Shown here: in pieces, positions 33,897 through 43,878 of the stretch | Layout: every line of letters starts with the position of its first letter | Numbering within the stretch: position 1 is the first letter of the stretch | NCBI GenBank assembly: GCA_041671505.1 | Contig: JBAZBK010000015.1 | Location: 100,665 to 164,664, forward strand | Source: JACPDH01 sp041671505 | GTDB lineage: Bacteria; Acidobacteriota; Thermoanaerobaculia; Gp7-AA8 | Length of the DNA: 64,000 nucleotides | Direction of reading: 5' to 3' | Program-made: the position numbers and the translations under genes | Notes under the pieces: model-generated | Database searches by the model: none | The model's input: only the letters and a program-made list of their open reading frames with translations | Told to the model about the DNA's origin: nothing

Positions 33897-36395
33897 ATGG
33901 CGATATTCTCGAACGACCTGAAGGACATCCTCAAGCGTCTCGCCAACAAGGAATTCTCGAGCAGCGAGGAGCGTGACGACCTCCTCAACGGGCTCGCGGC
34001 GCAGCCTAACGTCAAGGCGCGCGACGTGACCTGGATGCTCTTCCGCCCCGATCGCGCGATCCGCGACACCGGCATCCGCCTCCTCCAGAAGCTCAAGGAC
34101 GGGGAGACGGTCGACCTGTTTCTCGGCGAGTGCAAGACGAAACCGGAGGCCGCGGTGCGTGCCGCATCGGGACTTCTCTTCTCGCTCGGCATCCCTGGCG
34201 CCGAGGCGCGCATCGCGCAACTGGCAGGAAGCCAGAATCCGAAAGAGAAGGATCTCTCCGGGGTCGCGAAGAAGATCATCCTCGAGGCTCCCGTCACGAA
34301 ATCGATCGAGCCGGCTCTCTGGCAGCTCGCATCGAGCGGGACCGGCGAGGAGCGGGCGGCGTACCTGATGCGCCTCGGCACGATCGAGTTCGACGCGGCC
34401 GCGATCCCGAAATGGCAGAAGCTCGCGCAGGACCACGACAAGAGCATCCGCGAGCGCGCGCTCGAGACCCTGGCCCACAGGGCGCCGGTGCAGTCGGTCG
34501 ACATCCTCGTCGCGCAGCTCCCGAGCGCGAGCTACTCCATCCAGCAGTCTCTCGTCGAGGCGCTCACGAAGGCGGCCGCCGGGCTCGGCCCCGACTTCGC
34601 GCAGCGGATTCTTCCACTGATGGCGTCCGGCGACGCGCAGACCCGCTCCGCGGTGCTCAAGATCCTCCTCGGCATGGGGCACCGGCGCGAGCTGATCAAG
34701 CGCTACATCATCTTCTCGAAGTCGCTCGCCGGCTGGGCTCGCGACCGCGCCCTCGAATCGATGAAGGCGTTTGAGAGCGACCTCCTCGAGCCGACGATCG
34801 AGCTCCTCTCGGATCCCGACGAGGAAGTCCGCGCATCGGCGATGCACGTCGCTGCCTCGTTCGAAGACAAGCGCATCATCCCGGCGACGATCCGGCTCCT
34901 CAAGGATCCCGATTGGTGGATCCGCATCTCCGCGGTCGAGACGCTGGGACATCTCGGCGACCCGTCCGCGGTCGATCCGCTGATCGAGATGCTGACCGAC
35001 GCCGACGTGCGCTGGTCGGCAGTCGAGGCGCTCGGCCGCATCGGCGACGTGCGCGCGCTGCCGCATCTCGGAAAGCTCTTCGGCGACCCGAGCCCCGACA
35101 TCCGGATCGAAGTCATCCAGTCGCTCGTCCATTTCAAGCATCCCCAGGTGATGAAGGTCCTCGAGCAGGTGGCGCAGACCGATCCGTCGCGCGCCGTGCG
35201 GGCCCGCGCCCTCGACGTCATCGACGAGATCGCGAAGCGCGACCACACGACGATCGAGGGCGCCGAGCAGATGAAGCAGACGGCCCTCGCCGCGCGCGCG
35301 ACGCAGGGAGAACCGCGGCTCCACCAGTACCTCATCGTCACGCGCAACCAGGGAGCGTCCGACTTCCACCTCGCGGTGAGCATGCCGCCGATCGTCCGCA
35401 CGGCCGGCGTGCTGACGAGGGCCCAGGCCGAGCCGTTCACCGCGGAGCTGACCGAAGGGATGCTGCGCGAGATCCTGACGCCTCTGCAGCTCGAGAAGCT
35501 CGCACGCGAGCAGCAGCTCGACTTCTGCTACTACATCGCGTCGGCGGGGCGCTATCGCGCGAACATCTTCATCGACCAGAAGGGTTGGAACGCCGTCTTC
35601 CGCGTCATCCCGGAGAAGCCGCCGACGATCGCCGAGATCGGCCTTCCTCCGCACCTCGCCGAGATCGCCGACTTTCACCAGGGGCTCGTCCTGCTCTGCG
35701 GCCCGTCGGGCTCGGGCAAATCGACGACGCTCGCCGCGCTCGTGAACCTCTTCAACGAGACGCGGCACGACCATGTCCTCACGCTCGAGGATCCGGTCGA
35801 GTTCGTCCACCCGTTCAAGAACTGCCTCGTCAACCAGCGCGAGGTCGGCACGCACACGACGTCGTTCGCGCGCGCTCTTCGCGCTGCACTGCGCGAGGAT
35901 CCCGACGTCATCGTGATCGGCGAGCTGCGAGACAACGAAACGGTGTCGCTTGCACTGACGGCCGCCGAGACGGGACACATCGTGCTCGGGACTCTCAACT
36001 CGACGAGCGCGCCGAAGGCGATCGACCGGATCATCGGCAGCTTCCCGAACGAGGAGCAGGCGCAGATCCGCACCGCGATGTCGGAGTCGCTCAAGTACGC
36101 CATCGCACAGCGCCTAGTGCCGTCGAAGGAGCCGGGCAAGCTCGTCGCCGTCTTCGAGATCCTCAAGGGAACCGGATCGGTCGCGAACCTGATCCGCGAC
36201 GAAAAGACCTACCAGATCTACTCCGCGATGCAGATCGGCCGCGCGCAGGGAATGCAGACGCTCGACGAGGCGCTCCGCGAGCTCCTCAAGCAGAACAAGA
36301 TCGCCCCCGAAACCGCCTACATGATCGCCGAGAAGAAAGAAGACTTCGAACCGCTCGTGTCGCAGGAGTTTTTGAAGGGGAGGACGATGGTGTAG
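33897..36395 (+). CDS. HEAT-repeat/PilT-type ATPase fusion
   Basis: 832 residues, more than twice a normal PilT. Residues 1 to about 440 are HEAT-like helical repeats (RDTGIRLLQKL, ERALETLAHRA, IRISAVETLGHLGDPSAV, VRWSAVEALGRIGDVRAL, DIRIEVIQSLVHF). Residues about 455-832 form a PilT/PilU ATPase: DFHLAVSMPP, Walker A GPSGSGKSTT from G602, Asp box TLEDPVEFVH, Walker B DPDVIVIGELRD. The His box reads TGHIVLGTLNST: the GTLH histidine of PilT is Asn here. Likely a twitching-motility accessory retraction ATPase. ATG at 33897; the frame upstream looks non-coding. Confidence 0.9.
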   Translation: MAIFSNDLKDILKRLANKEFSSSEERDDLLNGLAAQPNVKARDVTWMLFRPDRAIRDTGIRLLQKLKDGETVDLFLGECKTKPEAAVRAASGLLFSLGIPGAEARIAQLAGSQNPKEKDLSGVAKKIILEAPVTKSIEPALWQLASSGTGEERAAYLMRLGTIEFDAAAIPKWQKLAQDHDKSIRERALETLAHRAPVQSVDILVAQLPSASYSIQQSLVEALTKAAAGLGPDFAQRILPLMASGDAQTRSAVLKILLGMGHRRELIKRYIIFSKSLAGWARDRALESMKAFESDLLEPTIELLSDPDEEVRASAMHVAASFEDKRIIPATIRLLKDPDWWIRISAVETLGHLGDPSAVDPLIEMLTDADVRWSAVEALGRIGDVRALPHLGKLFGDPSPDIRIEVIQSLVHFKHPQVMKVLEQVAQTDPSRAVRARALDVIDEIAKRDHTTIEGAEQMKQTALAARATQGEPRLHQYLIVTRNQGASDFHLAVSMPPIVRTAGVLTRAQAEPFTAELTEGMLREILTPLQLEKLAREQQLDFCYYIASAGRYRANIFIDQKGWNAVFRVIPEKPPTIAEIGLPPHLAEIADFHQGLVLLCGPSGSGKSTTLAALVNLFNETRHDHVLTLEDPVEFVHPFKNCLVNQREVGTHTTSFARALRAALREDPDVIVIGELRDNETVSLALTAAETGHIVLGTLNSTSAPKAIDRIIGSFPNEEQAQIRTAMSESLKYAIAQRLVPSKEPGKLVAVFEILKGTGSVANLIRDEKTYQIYSAMQIGRAQGMQTLDEALRELLKQNKIAPETAYMIAEKKEDFEPLVSQEFLKGRTMV

Positions 36396-36396
36396 C

Positions 36397-36570
36397 AGGT
36401 CATAGGTCAAAGGTCATAGCAGTCAAAGGCAGGCCAGAGGCCAAAGACCAAAGGCCAGAGCAGGCAGAGGAGCGGGGCAGAGATCGAAGGTCATGTGCAC
36501 AGGCGTTAGTCACAGCGTGGATCGCTGCCTGCTTTGACCTTTGGCCTATGACCTTTGACCTGCCTCGTGC
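36397..36570. repeat. Heptad arrays (GGTCANA, GGCCANA) and inverse (TGACCTT)
   Basis: Left 36397-36462 mixes GGTCATA, GGTCAAA, GGCCAGA and GGCCAAA. Right 36531-36570 has TTTGACC, TTTGGCC, TATGACC, TTTGACC. It lies immediately after the stop codon of the HEAT-PilT gene. Confidence 0.88.
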
Positions 36571-36607
36571 CGAGTGCCCGAGAGTTGCAGCCTTCGAAAG
36601 TGAAACA

Positions 36608-37681
36608 ATGATCCAACAGAAGATCGACCGTTTCCTGAAGCTGATGAACGACCGCGGGGCGTCGGATTTCCACCTGACGGTGGGTCGGCCGCCGATGCTG
36701 CGCATTTCGGGGTCGATCGAGACGATCCGCTACCGCACCCTCTCCGAGGCCGATTTCGTCGACCTTCTCAAGCCGGTCACGCCGCAGCGGCTATGGGACG
36801 AGTGGTCGAAGGGAGGCGACGCCGACTACTCGTACGAGATCCCCGGCGTCGCGCGCTACCGCGTCAACCTCTTCCGGCAGCAGCGCGGCGCGGGCGCGGT
36901 CTTCCGCATCATCCCGTCGAAGATCATGACGATCGAGCAGCTCAACCTGCCGCAGCAGGTGCGCCGGATCGCCCAGCTGCGGAGCGGTCTCGTCCTCGTG
37001 ACCGGGCCGACCGGCTCGGGCAAGTCGACGACCCTCGCGGCGATCATCGACCTGATCAACGAGACGCGCGACCTGCACATCATCACGATCGAAGACCCGA
37101 TCGAGTTCGTCCACCCGAACAAGCGCTGCCTCGTCCATCAACGCGAGATCGGCTCGCACGCGAAGAGCTTCGCGGAGGCGCTGAAGGCGGCGGGACGCGA
37201 GGACCCCGACATCGTGCTCGTCGGCGAGATGCGCGACCTCGAGACGATCTCGATGGCGCTCTCCGCGGCGGAGAAGGGAACGCTGGTCTTCGGCACGCTT
37301 CACACCAACAACGCTGCGAAGACGATGGACCGCATCATCAACGTATTTCCCTCCGGCGAGCAGGAAGGCATCCGCAACGTCCTCGGCGAGACGATCCGAG
37401 CCGTCGTCGCGCAGCAGCTCCTGCCCCGCATCGGAGGCGGTCGCGTGGCGGCGCTCGAGATCCTCTTCGGTTCGCCGGCGCTCGGCAACATCATCCGCGA
37501 AGGCAAGACGCCGCAGATCACCTCGATGATCCAGGTGGGAATCAAGGAAGGGATGATCGACATGGACTCGTCGATCAGGAAACACTTCGAGGACGGAAAG
37601 ATCACCGCGCGCGCCGCCTACGACAAGGCGATCGACAAGGAAGCATTCCGCCCGATGGTGGAGAAGGAAGGCGGGGCGTAG
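36608..37681 (+). CDS. PilT-family type IV pilus ATPase
   Basis: 357 residues, normal PilT length. DFHLTVGRPPMLRISG, Walker A GPTGSGKSTT near 133, Asp box TIEDPIEFVHPNKRCLVHQREIG, Walker B DPDIVLVGEMRDLETI, and GTLHTNNAAKTMDR. The first His of the His box (TGHLVFGTLHT in PilT) is replaced: EKGTLVFGTLHT. The C-terminal AIRA-type motif reads ETIRAVVAQQLLPR. Retracts type IV pili by depolymerising pilin at the inner membrane. Separated from the HEAT-PilT gene by 212 bp of heptad repeats. Confidence 0.92.
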   Translation: MIQQKIDRFLKLMNDRGASDFHLTVGRPPMLRISGSIETIRYRTLSEADFVDLLKPVTPQRLWDEWSKGGDADYSYEIPGVARYRVNLFRQQRGAGAVFRIIPSKIMTIEQLNLPQQVRRIAQLRSGLVLVTGPTGSGKSTTLAAIIDLINETRDLHIITIEDPIEFVHPNKRCLVHQREIGSHAKSFAEALKAAGREDPDIVLVGEMRDLETISMALSAAEKGTLVFGTLHTNNAAKTMDRIINVFPSGEQEGIRNVLGETIRAVVAQQLLPRIGGGRVAALEILFGSPALGNIIREGKTPQITSMIQVGIKEGMIDMDSSIRKHFEDGKITARAAYDKAIDKEAFRPMVEKEGGA

Positions 37682-37683
37682 GG

Positions 37684-37826
37684 CGGGCCAAAGCAGGCGG
37701 AGAGGCGAAAGGCGAGAGGCGAGAGCAGGCAGGGAGGCACGCCAGAGGCCAGGGGCCAAAGGCCAGAGCTGGCGGTAAGGCAGGTCAAAGGTCATAGCAG
37801 GCGAAAAGGCGATGGGCGAGGGGCGA
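37684..37826 (+). repeat. Degenerate heptad arrays (GGCGANA, GGCCANA, GGTCANA)
   Basis: Mixed units directly after the pilT stop codon. The rest of the gap to 38107 has a GTAGGGGCGACGCGGTG motif (37858), also seen at 26650, and the citrate synthase leader; no convincing promoter found. Confidence 0.8.
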
Positions 37827-38106
37827 GAGCAAGCCTTGCTGACGGCACGGGGCAGCGTAGGGGCGACGCGGTGCTTCGCCCGTTTCGTGGGTGAGGGATG
37901 ACCGGAGCAGATATGTCGCCTCGTTCTTTTCCTTCGCGTGCCTGGACCTCTCATCCGGTGCCGCCAGTCACAGCGGTCAGTGACGCGGACGCCTTCGGCG
38001 GCCTTGACCGAAAACTAGAATCGCGGTCGCAGCCGGTATATCCGGCAGTTCAAAAATCCGAGGCCCGCCATGACAAGCGGGAACAGCAGAGCGAGGGGAG
38101 CACTAA

Positions 38107-39372
<1,266 letters not shown>

Positions 39373-39401
39373 GCGCCCGTTCCCGCGTCATTCGAATCAC
39401 G

Positions 39402-39437
39402 CCGGCCGCGCCCTTCGGGGCGCGGCCGGATCTTTTT
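39402..39437 (+). terminator. Rho-independent terminator after citrate synthase
   Basis: CCGGCCGCGCCC, loop TTCG, GGGCGCGGCCGG, then ATCTTTTTG. Confidence 0.93.
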
Positions 39438-39507
39438 GTCCCCGCCGCGTCCGCCGCAACGCATCGTCCTGTAGAATCTTCCGAGATCGCCACCATCGGA
39501 GACGAAC

Positions 39508-39960
39508 ATGACCGACGCTTCAAGCTCCGCCCCTGGTCCCAAGTCGAGCCCGTTTCCCTGGATCCTCGGCGGCTGCGGCTGCCTCCTCTTCGGCATCGGC
39601 ATCGTCGTCGCCGGCATCTTCATGTTCGTGATGAAGGCCACCGAGGAGCCGGAGAAGGTGGTGAAGGAATTCCTCGCGGCCTCGGCCGCGGGCGACGCCG
39701 ACCGCGCCTGGGCGACCTTCGCGCCTGAGCTGCAGCAGGTCCAGCCGCTCGACGAATTCCGCGGCGTCCTCACCGCGAACCCGCAGCTCTTCGACGTCGC
39801 CGACGTGAGCTGGACCAAGCGCAGCGTCAACAACGGCGTCGCGAGCTTCGTCGGAACGGCGAAGGCGAAAGGGGGAGGCGAAATCCCCTGCACCTTCTCG
39901 GTCCGACAGTACGAGAACGGCTGGAAGATCCTCGCCTGGCAGCTCGGTGGCGGGAGTTAG
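39508..39960 (+). CDS. Single-pass membrane protein with NTF2-like outer domain
   Basis: 150 residues. Short Ser/Pro-rich cytoplasmic lead, one membrane helix (about 17-42, GGCGCLLFGIGIVVAG), then a domain with EEPEKVVKEFLAASAAGDADRAWATFAPEL and a beta-rich end closing in ENGWKILAWQL. This pattern is that of NTF2-like/DUF4864-type accessory domains; function unknown. GGAG eight bases before the ATG. Monocistronic. Confidence 0.75.
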   Translation: MTDASSSAPGPKSSPFPWILGGCGCLLFGIGIVVAGIFMFVMKATEEPEKVVKEFLAASAAGDADRAWATFAPELQQVQPLDEFRGVLTANPQLFDVADVSWTKRSVNNGVASFVGTAKAKGGGEIPCTFSVRQYENGWKILAWQLGGGS

Positions 39961-39992
39961 GGCGAGACCTCTTTACCGAGAGCCGCGGGAAT

Positions 39993-40144
39993 TGTCATCC
40001 CGACGATCCCGCGCAGCGGGAGAGGAGGGATCTCGCAGGCTGGTCTCACGAGCCACGGGCCGGTGCGTTGAACCTCGTCTGTACCAGCCTGCGAGATCCC
40101 TCCTCCCTCGTCCCGCTTCGCGGAACTCGGTCGTCGGGATGACA
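39993..40144. repeat. Dispersed 150-bp palindrome, family A copy 3 (inverted centre)
   Basis: Outer arms TGTCATCCCGACGATCCCGC and GGTCGTCGGGATGACA. The asymmetric centre reads in the opposite direction to copy 2 (CGGTGCGTTGAACCTCGTC). Confidence 0.9.
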
Positions 40145-40175
40145 ACCGGCTCGCACGGACAGGGCCGCGACTCGC

Positions 40176-41507
40176 CTAACCCCTGAACCGCGCGACCACG
40201 ATGCTGATGTCGTCGAGCTGGGGCGCGCCGCCGCGGAATGACTGCAGGCTCGTGAGTATGGCGTCGCGCACCATGTCGACGTTTCCGCCCGCCGCGAGCG
40301 CCTCGCGCGCGGCGAGCTCGAGCCGCTCCTCGCCGAACTGATCGCCCGCGGGTCCCACGAGCTCGGTGAGGCCGTCGGTGTAGAAGACGAGCGCGTCACC
40401 GTCTGAAAGCGGCGAGCTCTCCTCCTCCCAGCTTCCAGCGAGCTTCGTGCCGAGGGGCAGCGCAGGGCGCCCGATCCGGCGCGATGGCCCGTCGCGCGGA
40501 ACGATGATGATCGGAGCGTGTCCCGCGGCGGCGACGCGGACGGTGCGACGCACGGGATCGACGATCGCGAGCATCAGCGTGACGAGCATCCGCCACTGGA
40601 GCCACTCGGAGGCGAGACGGTTCAGCCGCTCGAGCACCGCGACCGGATGACCCAGCTCCTCGCGCAGCAGATGCAGTCCGCTCTTGATGCCGGCAAGGAC
40701 GAGCGCGCTCCCGACGCCGTGGCCCGCGACGTCGCCGATCGCGATGGCGACGGTTCCGTCGTCGAGGAGGAAGTGGTCGTAGAAGTCTCCGCCGACCTCG
40801 CTCGCGGGCGTCGACGCCGAAGCGATCGAAAGCCAGCCGACCGCGGGCGCGGCGACGGGAAGCATGGAGAGCTGGATCTTGCGTGCGTCGGCGAGCTCGT
40901 CGCTCATCCGCGCGCGCTCCTGCTCGCGCAGCGCGAGGCCGGTCCACTCCTCGAGAAACGCTCGCCGGGCCTGCCGGGTGAGGAAGATCGATACCGCGGC
41001 ATACATCGAGTTGACGAACAGCGGCACGAGGATCGCTTCGCCCTCCGTCATGTCGCGGCCTGCGCCCACCAGCCCGAGGATCATCGCCGTCGCGATGAAT
41101 ACGGCCGACACCGCCAGGCAGCGGCGAGTGGGAAGACGAAAGACGAGCAACATCATGGGAAGCAGCGCGATCGGCAGGATCCTGCGGAACTCGGAATCGG
41201 GAGCCGCGGCGATCATCGCCGCGCCGGTGAGCAGAATGAAGCCGGGGACGATCGCGGGGAAGTACTCCTCGTACAGCGCACTGTCGCGCGTGAAGTACAT
41301 CGCCACGAGCGCGGCGAGCCAGAGCGTCGCCGCAGCGAGGCCCGGCAGATCGCCGTCGACGGAGTTGTCGATGAAGAAGCCGAACGCGGTAGGAATCGAG
41401 AAGCGCCAGAACCAGCGCAGCACCCGATAGTTGAGCCTGTCGAAGTGCTTTTGCACCGCGCGCTCCTGCGGGAGCCGGGCGAGCTGTTCGAGTGTCCAGA
41501 GTTTCAT
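40176..41507 (-). CDS. Membrane-bound SpoIIE-type protein phosphatase
   Basis: 443 residues. N-terminal membrane region with five to six helices (about 30-180), then a short coiled coil (REQERARMSDELADARKIQLSMLP) and a PP2C-type SpoIIE domain (about 225-443). The domain carries the metal-binding acids in SEVGGDFYDHF, IAIGDVAGHGVGSAL and LDDISIVVARF. Such phosphatases dephosphorylate anti-sigma-antagonists or similar partners; none is encoded nearby. Starts 9 bp after the stop of the other SpoIIE-type gene, so both lie in one operon. Confidence 0.9.
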   Translation of the reverse strand: MKLWTLEQLARLPQERAVQKHFDRLNYRVLRWFWRFSIPTAFGFFIDNSVDGDLPGLAAATLWLAALVAMYFTRDSALYEEYFPAIVPGFILLTGAAMIAAAPDSEFRRILPIALLPMMLLVFRLPTRRCLAVSAVFIATAMILGLVGAGRDMTEGEAILVPLFVNSMYAAVSIFLTRQARRAFLEEWTGLALREQERARMSDELADARKIQLSMLPVAAPAVGWLSIASASTPASEVGGDFYDHFLLDDGTVAIAIGDVAGHGVGSALVLAGIKSGLHLLREELGHPVAVLERLNRLASEWLQWRMLVTLMLAIVDPVRRTVRVAAAGHAPIIIVPRDGPSRRIGRPALPLGTKLAGSWEEESSPLSDGDALVFYTDGLTELVGPAGDQFGEERLELAAREALAAGGNVDMVRDAILTSLQSFRGGAPQLDDISIVVARFRG

Positions 41508-41516
41508 CGGGAAGGA

Positions 41517-43571
41517 TTATCTTACCTTCACCGCGACGAACGTGATGTCGTCGGCGGGCTCGGCGCCGGCGGTCCAGGCCTCCGCCTTCGCGGAGAGGCG
41601 GTCGAGGATGCCGCGGGGCGACTCCTTCGACGCTGCCGCGAACTCGTCCTGCGCCGCCGCGTAGCCTAACGGATCGCCTGCCGGGTCCTGGAGCTCGGGA
41701 AAGCCGTCGGTCATCAGGAGCAGGGTGTCGCCCGGCGTGACAGGAATGCTCCGCTCGCCATAGGTGAACGGGAGCGTTCCGAGCGGCGGCGCCTCGATCG
41801 CGATGTCCTCGATCGTGTCGGTCGCCGCGCGATGGATCAGCACCGGAGGCATGCCCGCCGCGGCGATCTCGACGATGCCCGGCCGGAAGCGCGCGAGCGT
41901 CAGCGCCATCGCCATCCTCTCGAGCCCCATCCTTCGGATCGACTGGTTCGCGCGCTCGAGGAACTCCGAGAGCGTGTCTTCGGGCGTAAAGGTCGCGAAG
42001 AGGCTCTTCACGACGGTGACCATCGTCCCGGCGCGCGCGCCGTGACCCGTCGCATCACCGATGACGAGCGTCAGCGTGCCGTCGGGGGCGAGAAGGTAGT
42101 CCCAGTAGTCGCCGCCGACTTCCGTCGCGGTGTGGACGTACGAGGCGACGTCGAGCTCTGGGTGCGACGGCGGCGAGGAGGGGAGAAGCGACAGCTGGAA
42201 CCTCCGCGCCTCCTCGAGCTCCGCGCTCTTTCTCTCGTACTGCGCCGCGAGGAGGCGCTGCTCGATCTCCTGCTCGCGCCTCGTCCGCTCTTCGTCGAGG
42301 AGCCGCTCCTGGTTCTGGCGCAGGTCGCGCGCCATGCCATTGAAGGCCGCGGCGAGCTTGCCGATCTCGTTCTTCGATCCGACCCGCACCTCGGTGTCGA
42401 GTTTTCCCTGCGCGATCTGTTCGGCGGCGTCGGTGACCGTCTCGATGTCGCGCGCGATGTGGTTCGCGAGCGGGACGATGCCGATCAGCGCGAAGCCGAT
42501 CAGTCCGAGGCCGAAGGCGAAGTTGCGCGCGGCGACGGCGCGCATCTCGCGCAGCGATTCGCTGATCGGCCGTGCGATCGCGAACGACACACCCGCCTCG
42601 GCGGCGGGAGCCGACGCGACCACCCAGTCGGCGTCAGCCGTACGGCCTCCACGCGCGATCGCGTCGAGCCCGGCGTCCTCGATCTTCTTCTTTTCGTCTT
42701 CACTCGCGGCGAACAGCGTCCCTTCGTGGTCGACGGCGAACACCAGGTCGCCTTCCTGTGACGCCGAGCCCCTCACGACACGCCTCACGACCTCGTCGCC
42801 GCGCAGCTGCGCTCGGAGCCTTCCGATCGTCTCGCCGTTCTTGACGATCGTCGTGGCGAACTCCTTCGAGTGGAGCTTCATCACTGCGTTTCCGTCGGCC
42901 ATCCTGCCAGCCGTGCGCTGCTCCTCGAGCCTCGCCCGCAACTGCTCGAGCGCCTCGGCATGCGTCTGATTCCGCGCCTCCTGCGCTGCCTGCATCGCCT
43001 CGTGCGTCTGCGCGATCGCTCTGTCGATCTCGGCTCTCGTCGCGGCGTCGATCTGCCGCGAGTCGGGAACGGGAGGTGGTGGCGGCACGGCGGCGACCGA
43101 CGGAACGGGCGCGACGCGCGGCGCAGGCGCAACCGCCGTGACGGGGGAGACGGAGGGGAGCGGCTTCGGCGCCGCTACGGGTGCCGCGACTGCGACGTCA
43201 GCGACGACCGCGGGCTCGGATGGAGTCGAAGGCGCTTCCGGCGCGTCAGGGACGACGTTGATTGTGAGGAGCTCGGCATTGTCGCCGAGCACGACGCGAA
43301 GCTTTTCGGGGAGTTGTCCGTCCTCGGAGCTGGCGCCGGCGAGTATCGCCTCGATCGGCAGCGAACCGACACGCTCCATGTCGCGCCCGACGGTCTCGGC
43401 GATCACGTTGACCCGCCGGTCCATCTGCGAGGCGAGCGTCGAGGTCTCGTGCTCGACCGCGCGGCGGAACGTCTGCTCCGACGTGAAGTAGCCGTACGTG
43501 ACGATCGCCGTCAGCGGGACGACCGAGAGGACGACGAACGCCGCAATGAGCTGAGTGCGAAGCCTGCGCAT
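41517..43571 (-). CDS. SpoIIE-type phosphatase with periplasmic sensor and HAMP
   Basis: 684 residues. Membrane helix at about 8-30, a long extracytoplasmic part with a Pro/Ala/Val-rich linker (about 108-170) and a coiled coil (170-220), a cache-like region, a second helix (about 345-370), HAMP (about 370-425), coiled coil, and a SpoIIE PP2C domain (about 455-684) with TEVGGDYWDYL, LVIGDATGHGARAG and ADDITFVAVKV. A sensor phosphatase responding to an outside signal. Ribosome site weak (GAGAATG). First gene of the two-phosphatase operon. Confidence 0.9.
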   Translation of the reverse strand: MRRLRTQLIAAFVVLSVVPLTAIVTYGYFTSEQTFRRAVEHETSTLASQMDRRVNVIAETVGRDMERVGSLPIEAILAGASSEDGQLPEKLRVVLGDNAELLTINVVPDAPEAPSTPSEPAVVADVAVAAPVAAPKPLPSVSPVTAVAPAPRVAPVPSVAAVPPPPPVPDSRQIDAATRAEIDRAIAQTHEAMQAAQEARNQTHAEALEQLRARLEEQRTAGRMADGNAVMKLHSKEFATTIVKNGETIGRLRAQLRGDEVVRRVVRGSASQEGDLVFAVDHEGTLFAASEDEKKKIEDAGLDAIARGGRTADADWVVASAPAAEAGVSFAIARPISESLREMRAVAARNFAFGLGLIGFALIGIVPLANHIARDIETVTDAAEQIAQGKLDTEVRVGSKNEIGKLAAAFNGMARDLRQNQERLLDEERTRREQEIEQRLLAAQYERKSAELEEARRFQLSLLPSSPPSHPELDVASYVHTATEVGGDYWDYLLAPDGTLTLVIGDATGHGARAGTMVTVVKSLFATFTPEDTLSEFLERANQSIRRMGLERMAMALTLARFRPGIVEIAAAGMPPVLIHRAATDTIEDIAIEAPPLGTLPFTYGERSIPVTPGDTLLLMTDGFPELQDPAGDPLGYAAAQDEFAAASKESPRGILDRLSAKAEAWTAGAEPADDITFVAVKVR

Positions 43572-43685
43572 TCTCTTTTCCTGGTCTGAATACGACGAGA
43601 TTCGTAAAAGGTTCTCGGTGCGGCGAGAAGGGGCTCAAACCTGTCGGTCACGGCAAGCTCACATCATAGCTGCGCCTCATGGACT

Positions 43686-43838
43686 TGTCGTCTCGACGAC
43701 CGATCCCGCGAAGCGGGAGTGGGAGGAGAGACCTCGCAGGCTGGTACAGATGAAGTCTTAAGCCGGACAGGCGACTTGCTCGTTGCGCGAGAGTACCAGC
43801 CTGCGAGATCCCTCCTCGCGTTGCTCGTCGGGATGACA
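43686..43838. repeat. Dispersed 150-bp palindrome, family A copy 4
   Basis: TGTCGTCTCGACGACCGATC at the left end, CTCGTCGGGATGACA at the right, with inner CTCGCAGGCTGGTAC / GTACCAGCCTGCGAG. The centre shares AGATGAAGT and GCTCGTTGCGCGAGA with copy 2. Confidence 0.88.
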
Positions 43839-43878
43839 ACTCGTGCAGTCCGCCGCAGGACGACGGCGTGCCGTGCCC

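Noticed and set aside
34913..37681. A 922-residue frame joining the HEAT-PilT and PilT genes
   Set aside because: Only its 3' part, from the ATG at 36608, is the PilT gene; the rest is an out-of-frame reading of the HEAT-PilT gene and heptad repeats.
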